A stretch of DNA of 36,356 nt. Origin: Nitriliruptoraceae bacterium (GTDB taxonomy: Bacteria > Actinomycetota > Nitriliruptoria > Nitriliruptorales > Nitriliruptoraceae). The DNA is taken from NCBI GenBank assembly GCA_003561535.1, contig PWWI01000107.1:1-36356 (forward strand), written 5' to 3'. The notes below the pieces were generated by a model, which saw nothing but the letters and a program-made list of their open reading frames with translations, did not search any database and was not told where the DNA came from. Position 1 is the stretch's first letter; the number at the start of each line of letters is the position of its first letter. A program made the translations under genes and the position numbers. Below are positions 7,474 through 15,645 of the stretch, one piece after another.

Positions 7474-8445
7474 TCAGCGACCCACTGGGTCCACGCGGAC
7501 CTCAGCGGGTCCCCGTCCGATGGGCCGCCAGGCCGCCATCACGCCGCGGATCGCGGTGACCACCGCCAGCGGCTGGTCGAGCAGCAGGTGGTGGTAGGCG
7601 AAGGGCACGTCCAGCACCGGGATGCCCGCCTCGGCGGCGGGTGAGCCCGCCAGCATGGCGGACACGTGGGCCCGTACCTCCGAATCGACGATGGCCGACC
7701 GCTCCCCGTTGACCAGCGCCATCCGACACCCGGCCCGTGCCAGCCGGTCACCGAACTGGCTCGGCTGGGAGGGCCCGCTGCGCGCGGTGAACACCCGGGG
7801 GTCGAACTTCCACGTCCAGCCATCCGCGGTCGTCCGCAGGCTGTGCCGCGCGACGTAGCGCACCAACCACCCGTTCTCGCAGGGCTGCGGCGGGACCAGG
7901 TGGAAGTGCTCCACCGCCGTCGCGACGTCGGGGTAGGTCTTGGGGGCCCGGAACATCCGTCCACCCCTGCCCTCCTCGGACTCCGGATCGGGACGGCGGA
8001 CCGGCGCGTCCAGCACCACCGCGCCGGCCAGGGAGGGACCGTGCTGGGCCGCCAGCACGATGGTGATGAACCCTCCCATGGAGTGCCCGACCACCAGCGG
8101 ACGACCGGACCCGCCACCCTCGGCGGCAGCCGCCAGGATCTCCATGGCCCACTGCTCGCCGTCGTAGAGCTCCCGCCACCCGCTGTCGCCGTGCCCCGAC
8201 AGGTCGACGGCGACGACCCGGTGGGAGCGCGCGAGGCTCGGAGCCACGGCGGTCCACCAACGGGCATGGGCCGCACCGCCGTGCACGAGCACGAGGGTCG
8301 GATCCTGCCGCGAACCCCAGGCGAGCCAGTGGACAGCGGCTCCGTCGACCTCGACCTCGCCCTCCTCGGGCGGGGTCGCGAGACCGTCGAGGAACCACTG
8401 GGGAGCGTCGTCGGGGACACCTTCGAGGTGGGACGAGGGTGGCAC
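7474..8445 (-). CDS. alpha/beta hydrolase
   Basis: This 323-residue soluble hydrolase has an oxyanion strand LVLVHGGAAHARWW, the nucleophile elbow GHSMGG, and late Asp and His candidates (the YHHLLLDQP segment fits the catalytic His region). Substrate cannot be deduced. Two GTG codons lie six bases apart; the second (8445) is preferred because AGGAGG sits five bases upstream of it, whereas it overlaps the first. The gene diverges from the EamA transporter gene and converges with coaA. Confidence 0.88.
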   Translation of the reverse strand: MPPSSHLEGVPDDAPQWFLDGLATPPEEGEVEVDGAAVHWLAWGSRQDPTLVLVHGGAAHARWWTAVAPSLARSHRVVAVDLSGHGDSGWRELYDGEQWAMEILAAAAEGGGSGRPLVVGHSMGGFITIVLAAQHGPSLAGAVVLDAPVRRPDPESEEGRGGRMFRAPKTYPDVATAVEHFHLVPPQPCENGWLVRYVARHSLRTTADGWTWKFDPRVFTARSGPSQPSQFGDRLARAGCRMALVNGERSAIVDSEVRAHVSAMLAGSPAAEAGIPVLDVPFAYHHLLLDQPLAVVTAIRGVMAAWRPIGRGPAEVRVDPVGR

Positions 8446-8474
8446 GAGCACCTCCTGCGGACGCGGAACGGTTC

Positions 8475-8480
8475 AGGCTA
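8475..8480 (-). promoter_or_regulatory. candidate -10 box for the hydrolase gene
   Basis: TAGCCT on the minus strand, 29 bases before the GTG at 8445. Confidence 0.5.
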
Positions 8481-8557
8481 ACCCGTTCCTCCTCCCTCTC
8501 CGACGCGCCCCCTGATCCCCGGGCGGGCCGGGTTGGAGGCCGTCGGTGGTGGTTGGC

Positions 8558-8563
8558 TAGCGT
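8558..8563 (+). promoter_or_regulatory. candidate -10 box for the EamA transporter gene
   Basis: TAGCGT, 50 bases before GTG 8614. It lies inside the longest open reading frame, which supports the shorter start. Confidence 0.5.
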
Positions 8564-8613
8564 GGCGGCGCCGCGCCCGGCCCGCCCCTGGCGCCTCGGC
8601 GCCGAGGTCGTCC

Positions 8614-9561
8614 GTGTCCGAACCGCCCGACCCACCGCGACGCCCGCCGGTGGCGACCGCCGCTCGCTTCGCTCCCGTGGACGTCGGCCTGCTCCTGCTG
8701 CTGAGCGCGATGTGGGGGCTGTCCTTCCTGTTCATCGAGCTCGCGCTGCGGGAGCTCGGACCGCTCTGGATCGTGGCCGGCCGGACCGGCGTCGGTGGCG
8801 TGGTCCTGCTCACCATCCTCCTGCTGCGTGGGAGCGGGCTGCCCCGCGGGCGGGACCTGTGGCTGCGCCTGGCGACCCTGGGCCTGGTCAACAACGCGCT
8901 GCCCTGGGCCGCGGTGGCCTGGGCTCAGCAGCGGCTGCCATCGGGGCTGACGGGGCTGTTGATGGCGATCGTGCCGACCTCGACGCTGCTGGTCGCCGCC
9001 CTCGTCGGCCTCGAGCGCATCACGCCACGCCGCCTGGCGGGGCTGCTGCTCGCGCTCGGCGGGGTGGCCGTGATCGTGGGAGGTGACGTCGAGCAGCCGG
9101 GCCGTGTCCTCGCCGTGCTGGCGGTCGTCCTGGCGACGCTCGGCTACGCCGGTAGTGCCGTGTTCGCCAAGAGCCAGATCTCCGGTCGGGCACCACCGCT
9201 GACGATCGCCACGGGCCAGGTGCTCAGCGCCGCCGTCATCACGCTGCCGGTCGCGTGGCTCGTCGAAGGGCGTCCGGCGGTGACCTCCCTGACCCCGACC
9301 ACGCTGGGTGCGGTGGCGCTGCTCGGCGCGCTCGGGACGGGGTTGGCGTTCCTGGTGTTCTATCTCCTGGTCGCCCGCGTCGGCGCGACCAACGCCACCC
9401 TGACCACCTACCTGATCCCCATCGTGGCCGTGGCGGCGGGCACCCTGCTGCTCGACGAGCGGCTCGGAGCTTCGGCGCTCGCCGGTGGTGGGCTGATCCT
9501 GGTCGGCATCTGGCTGGCGCAGCACGTCCCACCAGCCATGGGACCGACGCCGCCGCGCTGA
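8614..9561 (+). CDS. EamA/DMT-superfamily transporter
   Basis: This 315-residue protein has about ten hydrophobic helices arranged as two EamA repeats. The first begins with LLLLLSAMWGLSFLFIELAL, and the second closes with TYLIPIVAVAAGTLLLDERL, a typical ending of the repeat. Family members export amino acids, nucleosides or other metabolites; the substrate is unknown here. GTG 8614 was chosen over a start 27 codons earlier because the upstream stretch is Arg/Pro/Ala-rich, lacks a ribosome site, and overlaps the likely promoter. The gene is followed at 45 bases by a small membrane protein gene. Confidence 0.9.
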   Translation: MSEPPDPPRRPPVATAARFAPVDVGLLLLLSAMWGLSFLFIELALRELGPLWIVAGRTGVGGVVLLTILLLRGSGLPRGRDLWLRLATLGLVNNALPWAAVAWAQQRLPSGLTGLLMAIVPTSTLLVAALVGLERITPRRLAGLLLALGGVAVIVGGDVEQPGRVLAVLAVVLATLGYAGSAVFAKSQISGRAPPLTIATGQVLSAAVITLPVAWLVEGRPAVTSLTPTTLGAVALLGALGTGLAFLVFYLLVARVGATNATLTTYLIPIVAVAAGTLLLDERLGASALAGGGLILVGIWLAQHVPPAMGPTPPR

Positions 9562-9566
9562 CCTCC

Positions 9567-9572
9567 TAGTCT
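9567..9572 (+). promoter_or_regulatory. candidate -10 box for the 177-residue membrane protein gene
   Basis: TAGTCT just after the transporter stop and 34 bases before ATG 9607. It suggests that this gene and hemH form their own transcript. Confidence 0.4.
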
Positions 9573-9606
9573 CGGACCCAGGTGCGTGTGACCCAGGAGC
9601 GCCGCG

Positions 9607-10140
9607 ATGCCGCCCAGTGACGACCGGGGCCCGCTGGCCCGGCAACGCCTGCTGTGGCTGGCGTTCCTGGCCGGGGTCGTCGTCCTCGCGACGATCCTGA
9701 CCGTGGTCGTCGACGTCGAACCGGCGCTGCCGGCGGCACTCCCGCTCGCCCTCGCGGCCGCGATCTCGGTCGCTGCCCTGCTGGCCACCATCGGCATCGA
9801 TCGGGTGTTCGCGGCGACCCCGCCGTCCGACGACACCGCCGCCGTCGCAGAGTTCCGGACCCGTCTGGTCCTCCAGGCCGTCATCGCCGAGACCCTGGTG
9901 CTCGTCACCACGATCCTGGCAGCGATGATCGGACCGCGGTGGAACGTCGCGATCGGTGGCGTCGCCGCCACCGCGATCCTGCTGCGTGTGCGACCCACCA
10001 CCGCCCGGCTGCGCCGGTTCGACCGTGCCTGGGCAGCGGCGGGTGCCGAGGTCTCCCTGGAGCGGGGTTTCGCCTCGCCGCCCGGCCACGACCCTGCCCC
10101 TCCGGACACTCCTCCCGACGACCATCCCCGGACCGACTGA
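9607..10140 (+). CDS. hypothetical four-helix membrane protein
   Basis: I do not recognise a family for this 177-residue protein. Four hydrophobic segments are visible: about 15-36 (LLWLAFLAGVVVLATILTVV), 40-65, 87-108 and 110-124. A Pro/Asp-rich tail follows. The ATG has AGGAG upstream. It lies 49 bases before hemH on the same strand, with no promoter-like box between, so co-transcription is likely. A role connected with haem is only a guess from position. Confidence 0.75.
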   Translation: MPPSDDRGPLARQRLLWLAFLAGVVVLATILTVVVDVEPALPAALPLALAAAISVAALLATIGIDRVFAATPPSDDTAAVAEFRTRLVLQAVIAETLVLVTTILAAMIGPRWNVAIGGVAATAILLRVRPTTARLRRFDRAWAAAGAEVSLERGFASPPGHDPAPPDTPPDDHPRTD

Positions 10141-10189
10141 CCCCGAACCCGGTCGGCGACGACCGGCCCCCCGAGCGAAGAGGACCACC

Positions 10190-11272
10190 ATGCCCACCGA
10201 CTACGACGCGATCCTGCTGGTCTCCTTCGGCGGCCCGGAAGGCCCCGACGAGGTCATCCCCTTCATGGAGAACGTGACCCGGGGGCGCGACGTCCCCAGG
10301 GAGCGGCTGGAGGAGGTCAGCCAGCACTACTTCGGTTTCGGCGGGCGCTCGCCCATCAACGATCAGAACCGCGCGTTGATCACCGAGTTGGAGCAGCTCC
10401 TGGCAGCCGAGGGACCCGACCTGCCGGTCTACTTCGGCAACCGCAACTGGCACCCGTTGCTCCCCGACACCCTGGCGCAGATGCGCGACGACGGCGTCCG
10501 GCGCGCCATCTGCTTCGTCACCTCGGCCTACTCCTCCTACTCGGGATGCCGGCAGTACCGGGAGAACCTGGCCGAGGCGCGTGCCGAGGTGGAGGATGCA
10601 CCCGAGCTCGACAAGCTCCGGGTCTACTACAACCACCCGGGCTTCATCGAGCCCCAGGTCGACTTCATCCTCGAGACGCTGGCCACGCTGCCCGAGGACG
10701 CTCGTGACGGTGCCCACATCGTCTTCACCACCCACTCGATCCCGCGGACGATGTCACGGCACTGCGACTACGAGACCCAGCACTACGAGGCCTGCCGGAT
10801 CGTGATGGAGCTGCTGTCCGAACGTGCACCGCTGCCGGACGGCGGCGAACGGCCGTGGCAGCTGGTGTTCAACTCCCGCTCGGGTCCGGAGTTCGTCCCG
10901 TGGCTGGAGCCCGACGTCAACGACCACCTGACGTCCCTGGCCGAGCAGGGGGCACCGGGAGCGGGGTGCGTCCCGATCGGGTTCATCTCCGACCACATGG
11001 AGGTGATCTACGACCTCGACGTCGAGGCCGTGGACACCGCCAAGGGGCTGGGGCTGCCCTTCGGTCGGGCTGCGACCGTCGGCACCGACCCCCGGTTCGT
11101 GGCCATGATCCGGGAGCTGGTCCTCGAGCGGGCGGCCGACGCCCCGGCGCGCTCGCTCGGGACGCGCGGCCCCAACCACGATGCCTGCCCGACCGACTGC
11201 TGCTTCACCCCCGGTCAGGAGCTCAAGGAGGTCGTGGCCGCAGCCCCCGCCCGGCGACGCCCGTCGGCCTGA
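10190..11272 (+). CDS. hemH: ferrochelatase (coproporphyrin type likely)
   Basis: The enzyme inserts ferrous iron into a porphyrin; in actinobacteria the usual substrate is coproporphyrin III in the coproporphyrin-dependent haem pathway (gene also called cpfC). The 360-residue protein has ILLVSFGGPEGP near the start, TSAYSSYSGCRQY, the catalytic-histidine motif TTHSIP (His182), FNSRSGPEFVPWLEPDV, and PIGFISDHMEVIYDLD with Glu271 as the partner acid. Near the C-terminus Cys333, Cys337 and Cys338, with an upstream cysteine (Cys192 is one candidate), resemble the [2Fe-2S] ligands of mycobacterial ferrochelatase. The start is ATG 10190 behind GAGGA. No other haem gene is in the window. Confidence 0.95.
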   Translation: MPTDYDAILLVSFGGPEGPDEVIPFMENVTRGRDVPRERLEEVSQHYFGFGGRSPINDQNRALITELEQLLAAEGPDLPVYFGNRNWHPLLPDTLAQMRDDGVRRAICFVTSAYSSYSGCRQYRENLAEARAEVEDAPELDKLRVYYNHPGFIEPQVDFILETLATLPEDARDGAHIVFTTHSIPRTMSRHCDYETQHYEACRIVMELLSERAPLPDGGERPWQLVFNSRSGPEFVPWLEPDVNDHLTSLAEQGAPGAGCVPIGFISDHMEVIYDLDVEAVDTAKGLGLPFGRAATVGTDPRFVAMIRELVLERAADAPARSLGTRGPNHDACPTDCCFTPGQELKEVVAAAPARRRPSA

Positions 11273-11321
11273 GGATCGCCGTTGGGGACGGTCGGCACTG
11301 GAGGTCACCGCCGACGGTCGT

Positions 11322-11327
11322 TACGGT
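11322..11327 (+). promoter_or_regulatory. candidate -10 box for the 94-residue protein gene
   Basis: TACGGT, 36 bases before ATG 11364, in the 91-base gap after hemH. Confidence 0.5.
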
Positions 11328-11363
11328 GGATGCCCGTCGCCGACCGCCCCCGAGGAGGCCAGC

Positions 11364-11648
11364 ATGACCACCCGTCACACGCCTCGCCCCCGTCGTGGCG
11401 CCGAGGCCGTCATGGCCGCGGTCGAAGCCTTCGAGTTGCGCCAGCGCCTGGACGAGACCGACGGCTCCTACCGATCCGAGGGTGACCTGGACCTGAGCTG
11501 GGCCCGCAACCGCATCGAGACCGCGCGCCAGGCCGCCGCGGCCGACGTCGTCACCGCGGAGGAGGCCCTGGAGTGGCTCGCGGTCACGATGGCCGACGAG
11601 CGCGACGTCGAGGTGGACGACGAGGAGTGGGAGACCGGGCAGGCGTGA
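11364..11648 (+). CDS. hypothetical protein, 94 residues
   Basis: I do not recognise this protein. It has a basic start (HTPRPRRGAEAV), a helical middle (AVEAFELRQRLDETDG) and a strongly acidic end (DERDVEVDDEEWETG). No membrane segment is seen. It has a good ribosome site (GAGGAGG, four bases before the ATG), a promoter-like box of its own and normal codon use, so I treat it as real. It precedes the histidine phosphatase gene by 56 bases. Confidence 0.75.
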   Translation: MTTRHTPRPRRGAEAVMAAVEAFELRQRLDETDGSYRSEGDLDLSWARNRIETARQAAAADVVTAEEALEWLAVTMADERDVEVDDEEWETGQA

Positions 11649-11691
11649 ACCGGGGTGCTGCCGCGTCCAGCGGCCGGCGGCGCCGCGGCGC

Positions 11692-11697
11692 TACCGT
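11692..11697 (+). promoter_or_regulatory. candidate -10 box, leaderless start of the phosphatase gene
   Basis: TACCGT ends seven bases before ATG 11705 and no ribosome site is present. Transcription would begin at or next to the A of the start codon. Confidence 0.55.
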
Positions 11698-11704
11698 GGC
11701 ACCC

Positions 11705-12388
11705 ATGGAACTCGTCCTGGTCCGACACGCCCAGCCCGAGTGGAACCGTGGCCGCGCGGCCCAGGTCGATCCGCGGCTCACTGAGCTCGGTCAGGCCCAG
11801 GCCGAGCAGCTCGCGGCCTGCATGGCCGGGGAGCGCTTCGACGAGGTGCTCGTGTCCACCGCCCGTCGCGCCCGCCGCACCGCCGCACCGGTCATCGACA
11901 CGGTCGACGCCGGCGCGGTCACCGAGCGGGCCTGGATGCACGAGATCCACATGCCCGCCTCCTGGCAGGGCAGCCCCGCCGAGGAGGTCGGGCGGGCGAT
12001 GGCCACCGCCCGGGACCGGTCACGTGAGGAGTGGTGGGAGGGCATGCCCGGTGGCGAGAGCTTCCATGACTTCCACGCGCGGGTGACCCTCGGGCTCACC
12101 AACGAGCTGGCCGAGCACGGGGTGGTCCGGGACGAGGAGCTCTTGTGGGACGTGCCCGCCGAGGCGGTCGATCGACGACTGCTGCTGGTGGCCCACGCCG
12201 GCACGAACTCGGTCATCCTCGGCCACCTGCTGGGCCTGTCACCCGAGCCGTGGGAGTGGGAACGGTTCAGCTCCGCCCACGCCTCGATCACCGTGCTGCG
12301 CACCGCCAGGATCGCGAGCCGTCACATCTTCAGCCTGGACCGCTTCAGCGACGTCGCCCACCTCGAGCGGGTCTCGGTCACCCGCTGA
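11705..12388 (+). CDS. histidine phosphatase family protein (phosphoglycerate mutase-like)
   Basis: This 227-residue protein has the RHG-type motif LVLVRHAQPEWN (catalytic His8), LTELGQAQAEQLA, VLVSTARRARRTAAPV, the acid region GGESFHDFHARV, and the second histidine in LLVAHAGTNSVIL. These place it in histidine phosphatase branch 1, whose members act on phosphorylated sugars, cofactors or signalling molecules. The substrate is not predictable. It has no ribosome site; the -10 box spacing suggests leaderless translation. It overlaps the convergent aminotransferase gene by 11 bases. Confidence 0.93.
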   Translation: MELVLVRHAQPEWNRGRAAQVDPRLTELGQAQAEQLAACMAGERFDEVLVSTARRARRTAAPVIDTVDAGAVTERAWMHEIHMPASWQGSPAEEVGRAMATARDRSREEWWEGMPGGESFHDFHARVTLGLTNELAEHGVVRDEELLWDVPAEAVDRRLLLVAHAGTNSVILGHLLGLSPEPWEWERFSSAHASITVLRTARIASRHIFSLDRFSDVAHLERVSVTR

Positions 12389-14123
12389 CGCGGGCGCGGT
12401 CGGCCTCCACCTCGCCGGGCAGCGGGAACCACCGCAGGGCCTCCACGTCAGAGGGCAGCGCCAGCGGTGCTTCCCGCACCGGCGGCGTCCCGGCCTGCAG
12501 CAGCCGCGCACCCTCGGCGAGCACATCCTCCAGCGCGTCGTCGGGGACCTGGTGGCGCCGAGCCGGCCAGGTGACGGTGCCACCGGTGTAGGACACGTCG
12601 TCCAGCGACATCGGCGGTGGCACCCGGCCGTCGCGGTGGGTCCAGCACCCGGTGGCCGGATCGAACCGGTAGGCGTCCACCAGCCGCCAGCCGTCCCTGG
12701 CCACCAACCGCACGGCCTCGATCAGGAAGTCGACGACCGCGTCGGTCAGGAACCACGTGAAGTTGATGCGCACCCAGCCCGGCTTCATCCCGGCACCCCC
12801 GGCGTCGATCGCCCGCTCGTAGGCCTGCGACCGCTGCTCGTCGATCCCGAGGAGCTCGTGGCCGTAGGGCCCCGCACACGAGCAGCCACCGCGGGCCTGG
12901 ATGCCGAACAGGTCGTTGAGCAGCGCCACGACCAGCTCGTGATGGAGGTAGCGCGGCCCGTGCCGCACGACGAAGGAGACGATGGACAGCCGCTCGGCCT
13001 CCAGGTTGCCGAGCACCTGGAGGTTCGGCTCCTGCCGCCAGGCGGCCACGGCGCGCTCGATCGCGGCTTGCTCGTGGGCGAGGATGGTGTCCTCACCGAC
13101 CGCGCGCTTGAGCTGGAACACCAGGCCCGCACGGATCGCGCCGACGATGTCGGGGGTGCCACCCTCCTCGCGCTCCTCCAGGACGTCGAGGTAGCGGTGC
13201 TCGTGGGCGTTGACGTAGGCGACCGTGCCACCGCCGGGCACCGTGGGCACCAGGTTGGTGAACAGCTCGCGACGGGCGATCAGCAGGCCGGGGGTGCCGG
13301 GTCCGCCGACCAGCTTGTGGGGCGAGACGAACACCGCGTCCTTGTGGTCGAGCTGGGCATCCCGGCGGTCCCCATCGGGGCCGGGGCGGTGCGGGGCCAT
13401 CGCCACGTCGATGTAGGGAGCAGCGGCGGCGCAGTCCCAGAACGCCAGCGCCCCGTGCCGGTGGAGGAGCACGGAGACCGCGCGGGTGTCGGTGAGGATG
13501 CCGGTGACGTTGGAGGCCGCCGAGAAGGACCCGATCTTGAGGGGTCGGTCGGCGTGGGCCTCCAGGGCGGCCTCGAGGGCGTCGAGGTCGACGTGGCCGT
13601 CGCCGTTCTCCGGGATGCGGACCACGTCCGCGATCGTCTCGCGCCAGGGAAGTTCGTTGGAGTGGTGCTCGTAGGGGCCGATGAAGACCACGGGCCGCTC
13701 GTCGGTGGGTACGTGCGCCGTCAGGCCGTACCGCCGATCGAGCTGCACCGGCAGGCGCAGCCCGAGCGCGCGGATCAGCTGGTCGATCGCACCGGTGGAG
13801 CCCGTCCCGGTGAACAGCACCACGTGCTCCTCGCCGGCTCCGAAGGCCTCGGCGATGATGCGGCGGGCGTCCTCGCGGAAGCGGGTGGTCTGACGACCCG
13901 TCCCCGAGGTCTGGGTGTGGGTGTTGGCGTAGAGGGGCAGCACCACCTCGCGCAGGTGGTCCTCGATGAAGGACAGCGCCCGGCCCGATGCGGTGTAGTC
14001 GGCGTAGACGACCCTGCGGGGACCGAAGGGGGTCACCACCGCCTCGGCGTCCCCGATGACCGAGCTGCGCACGTGGGCGACGAGCGCCTCACGGTCAGCC
14101 GCCTGCGCCTGCACGGCGTCCAT
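12378..14123 (-). CDS. class V aminotransferase, cysteine desulfurase-like
   Basis: This is a 581-residue PLP enzyme of the class V fold. The N-terminal half has VVYADYTASGRALSFIEDHL and VVLFTGTGSTGAIDQLI. Next come GPYEHHSNELPWRE, FWDCAAAAPYIDV and the PLP lysine in VFVSPHKLVGGPGTPG (Lys270). RGGCSCAGPYGHELLGI (Cys414, Cys416) lies near where cysteine desulfurases carry their catalytic loop cysteine. The C-terminal part (about 480-581) extends beyond ordinary SufS/IscS enzymes, which are near 400 residues. It is therefore related to cysteine desulfurases, but the reaction is unproven. ATG 14123 has AGGAGG eight bases upstream; a frame open 242 codons further overlaps the LCP gene and is rejected. 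No SUF or ISC partner genes are adjacent. Confidence 0.88.
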   Translation of the reverse strand: MDAVQAQAADREALVAHVRSSVIGDAEAVVTPFGPRRVVYADYTASGRALSFIEDHLREVVLPLYANTHTQTSGTGRQTTRFREDARRIIAEAFGAGEEHVVLFTGTGSTGAIDQLIRALGLRLPVQLDRRYGLTAHVPTDERPVVFIGPYEHHSNELPWRETIADVVRIPENGDGHVDLDALEAALEAHADRPLKIGSFSAASNVTGILTDTRAVSVLLHRHGALAFWDCAAAAPYIDVAMAPHRPGPDGDRRDAQLDHKDAVFVSPHKLVGGPGTPGLLIARRELFTNLVPTVPGGGTVAYVNAHEHRYLDVLEEREEGGTPDIVGAIRAGLVFQLKRAVGEDTILAHEQAAIERAVAAWRQEPNLQVLGNLEAERLSIVSFVVRHGPRYLHHELVVALLNDLFGIQARGGCSCAGPYGHELLGIDEQRSQAYERAIDAGGAGMKPGWVRINFTWFLTDAVVDFLIEAVRLVARDGWRLVDAYRFDPATGCWTHRDGRVPPPMSLDDVSYTGGTVTWPARRHQVPDDALEDVLAEGARLLQAGTPPVREAPLALPSDVEALRWFPLPGEVEADRARVSG

Positions 14124-14172
14124 CCTCGCCACCTCCTCCCCGAGTCGGGCACCGTCGGGGCACGGTGCTGCG

Positions 14173-14178
14173 ACCCTA
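14173..14178 (-). promoter_or_regulatory. candidate -10 box for the class V aminotransferase gene
   Basis: TAGGGT on the minus strand, 49 bases before ATG 14123, in the divergent gap to the LCP gene. Confidence 0.45.
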
Positions 14179-14331
14179 CCGCCGACCCCGCCGCGCGCGC
14201 GGCGCGAGCGATGACGACGTCCGAGCGGCCGGGCGGGTTGCGTTGCAGGTCCGGCCGCAGATGGAACACTGCACCCGCCCGAGGTCGGCGCGAGGACCGA
14301 GCGGGTCGCGGCCCGGGACCGAGGAGCACCG

Positions 14332-15645
14332 GTGAGCAGACGGCGAGCGCAGGCAGCACCACCACCTGCGGTGGAGCCCCAGGGTTGGGGGCCCGAGGTC
14401 GGCGGCAAGGGCCGCCGCCGCCGGGGTCCGCGACGGCTGCTGCTGCTGTTGTTCGTGGCGGTGCTGGTCGCCCTCCTCGTGGTGCCCTTCCTCGTCTCGG
14501 CCCGGCTGACCCGGATGCCGGTCGAGGGCCTGGCCAGCCGCGGATCCCCCACGCACATCCTGCTGATGGGCTCCGACAGCCGCGAGGGCCTGAGCCCCGA
14601 GGAGCAACGGGAGCTGTCCACCGGCAGGGCCGACGTGCTCACCGGGGAGCGCATCGACACGATCCTGCTGCTGACCGTGGACCGCGGACAGGCCGCGATG
14701 CTGTCCTTCCCCCGCGACCTGTGGGTGGAGCGGTGCGACGACAGCGTGGGCCGTCTGAACGTCGCCAGCGCGATCGACGGGCCCGGCTGCCTGGTCGACA
14801 CGATCCACCGGGCGTCGGGTATCCGCGCGCACCACGCGGTCAGGGTCACCTTCGGTGGCTTCCGGGACGTCGTCGACGCGGTGGGCGGCGTGGAGCTGTG
14901 TCTGGAGGACCCGATCGCCGACCGTGACGCCGGGATCGACCTCCCAGCCGGCTGCCAGGTGCTGGACGGAGCCGATGCGCTGGGCTACGTCCGGGTCCGC
15001 AAGATCGACGACGACTTCCAACGGATGCAGCGCCAGCAGCGCTTCGTCAAGGCGCTGGCCCGTGAGATGACGCAACCCGAGGTGCTGTTCAACCCCGTCG
15101 CGCTGTGGCGGTTGTCCGGTGACGCGGGTGACGCCGTCGAGGTCGACCGATCGATGGGGGTGCTCGACCTGGCGCAGCTGGCGTGGGCGGGCCGCTCGAT
15201 CGCCGCGGGCACCGTGGCCTCCTACACCGTCCCGGTGGACCCCCGCACGACCTCCGGCGGTGCCGCCGTCCTCGATCTGCGCCAGCCCGAGGCGGAGGTG
15301 TTGTTCGCCCGCTTCCGGGACGGCAGCGTGCTCCTCGAGGCGGTCGACGACGGCGAGCCCGAGGAGCCCGCCCTCTCCCGCTCGGACGTGCTCGTGACGG
15401 TGGCCAACGGTGCCGGTGTCGCCGGCCTGGCGGGCCAGGTGGCCGACCAGCTCGCCGCGCTCGGCTACCCGATCGGCGAGGTCGTCAACGCCCCGCCGAC
15501 CGTGACGACCCTGATCCGTTACCCACCCGGGGCGGCGGCCGCGGCGCGGCTGGTGGCCGGTGACGTCCCCGGCCCCACCGCCCTCGAGGAGTCCCCTGAC
15601 GTCGACCACGTGACCGTCGTCCTCTCACCGGAAGCCGTGACATGA
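14332..15645 (+). CDS. LytR-CpsA-Psr (LCP) family protein with LytR_C domain
   Basis: LCP proteins transfer undecaprenyl-linked glycopolymers onto peptidoglycan outside the membrane. The 437-residue product has a short basic cytoplasmic start, one membrane helix (about 36-56, LLLLLFVAVLVALLVVPFLV), then the LCP domain. The LCP domain is seen in ILLMGSDSREG, ERIDTILLLTVD, MLSFPRDLWVERC, GRLNVASAIDGPG, FGGFRDVVDAVGGVEL and the Arg-rich RVRKIDDDFQRMQRQQRFVK. A C-terminal LytR_C domain (about 350-435, SDVLVTVANGAGVAGLAGQV) completes it. GTG 14332 has GGAG upstream. Its stop overlaps the start of the phosphatase gene by four bases (ATGA), so the two are translationally coupled. Confidence 0.95.
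   Translation: MSRRRAQAAPPPAVEPQGWGPEVGGKGRRRRGPRRLLLLLFVAVLVALLVVPFLVSARLTRMPVEGLASRGSPTHILLMGSDSREGLSPEEQRELSTGRADVLTGERIDTILLLTVDRGQAAMLSFPRDLWVERCDDSVGRLNVASAIDGPGCLVDTIHRASGIRAHHAVRVTFGGFRDVVDAVGGVELCLEDPIADRDAGIDLPAGCQVLDGADALGYVRVRKIDDDFQRMQRQQRFVKALAREMTQPEVLFNPVALWRLSGDAGDAVEVDRSMGVLDLAQLAWAGRSIAAGTVASYTVPVDPRTTSGGAAVLDLRQPEAEVLFARFRDGSVLLEAVDDGEPEEPALSRSDVLVTVANGAGVAGLAGQVADQLAALGYPIGEVVNAPPTVTTLIRYPPGAAAAARLVAGDVPGPTALEESPDVDHVTVVLSPEAVT

Noticed and set aside
14124-14849. 242-codon N-terminal extension of the class V aminotransferase
   Set aside because: The extension runs antisense through the LCP gene, is Arg/Ser-rich, and ATG 14123 has a perfect ribosome site.
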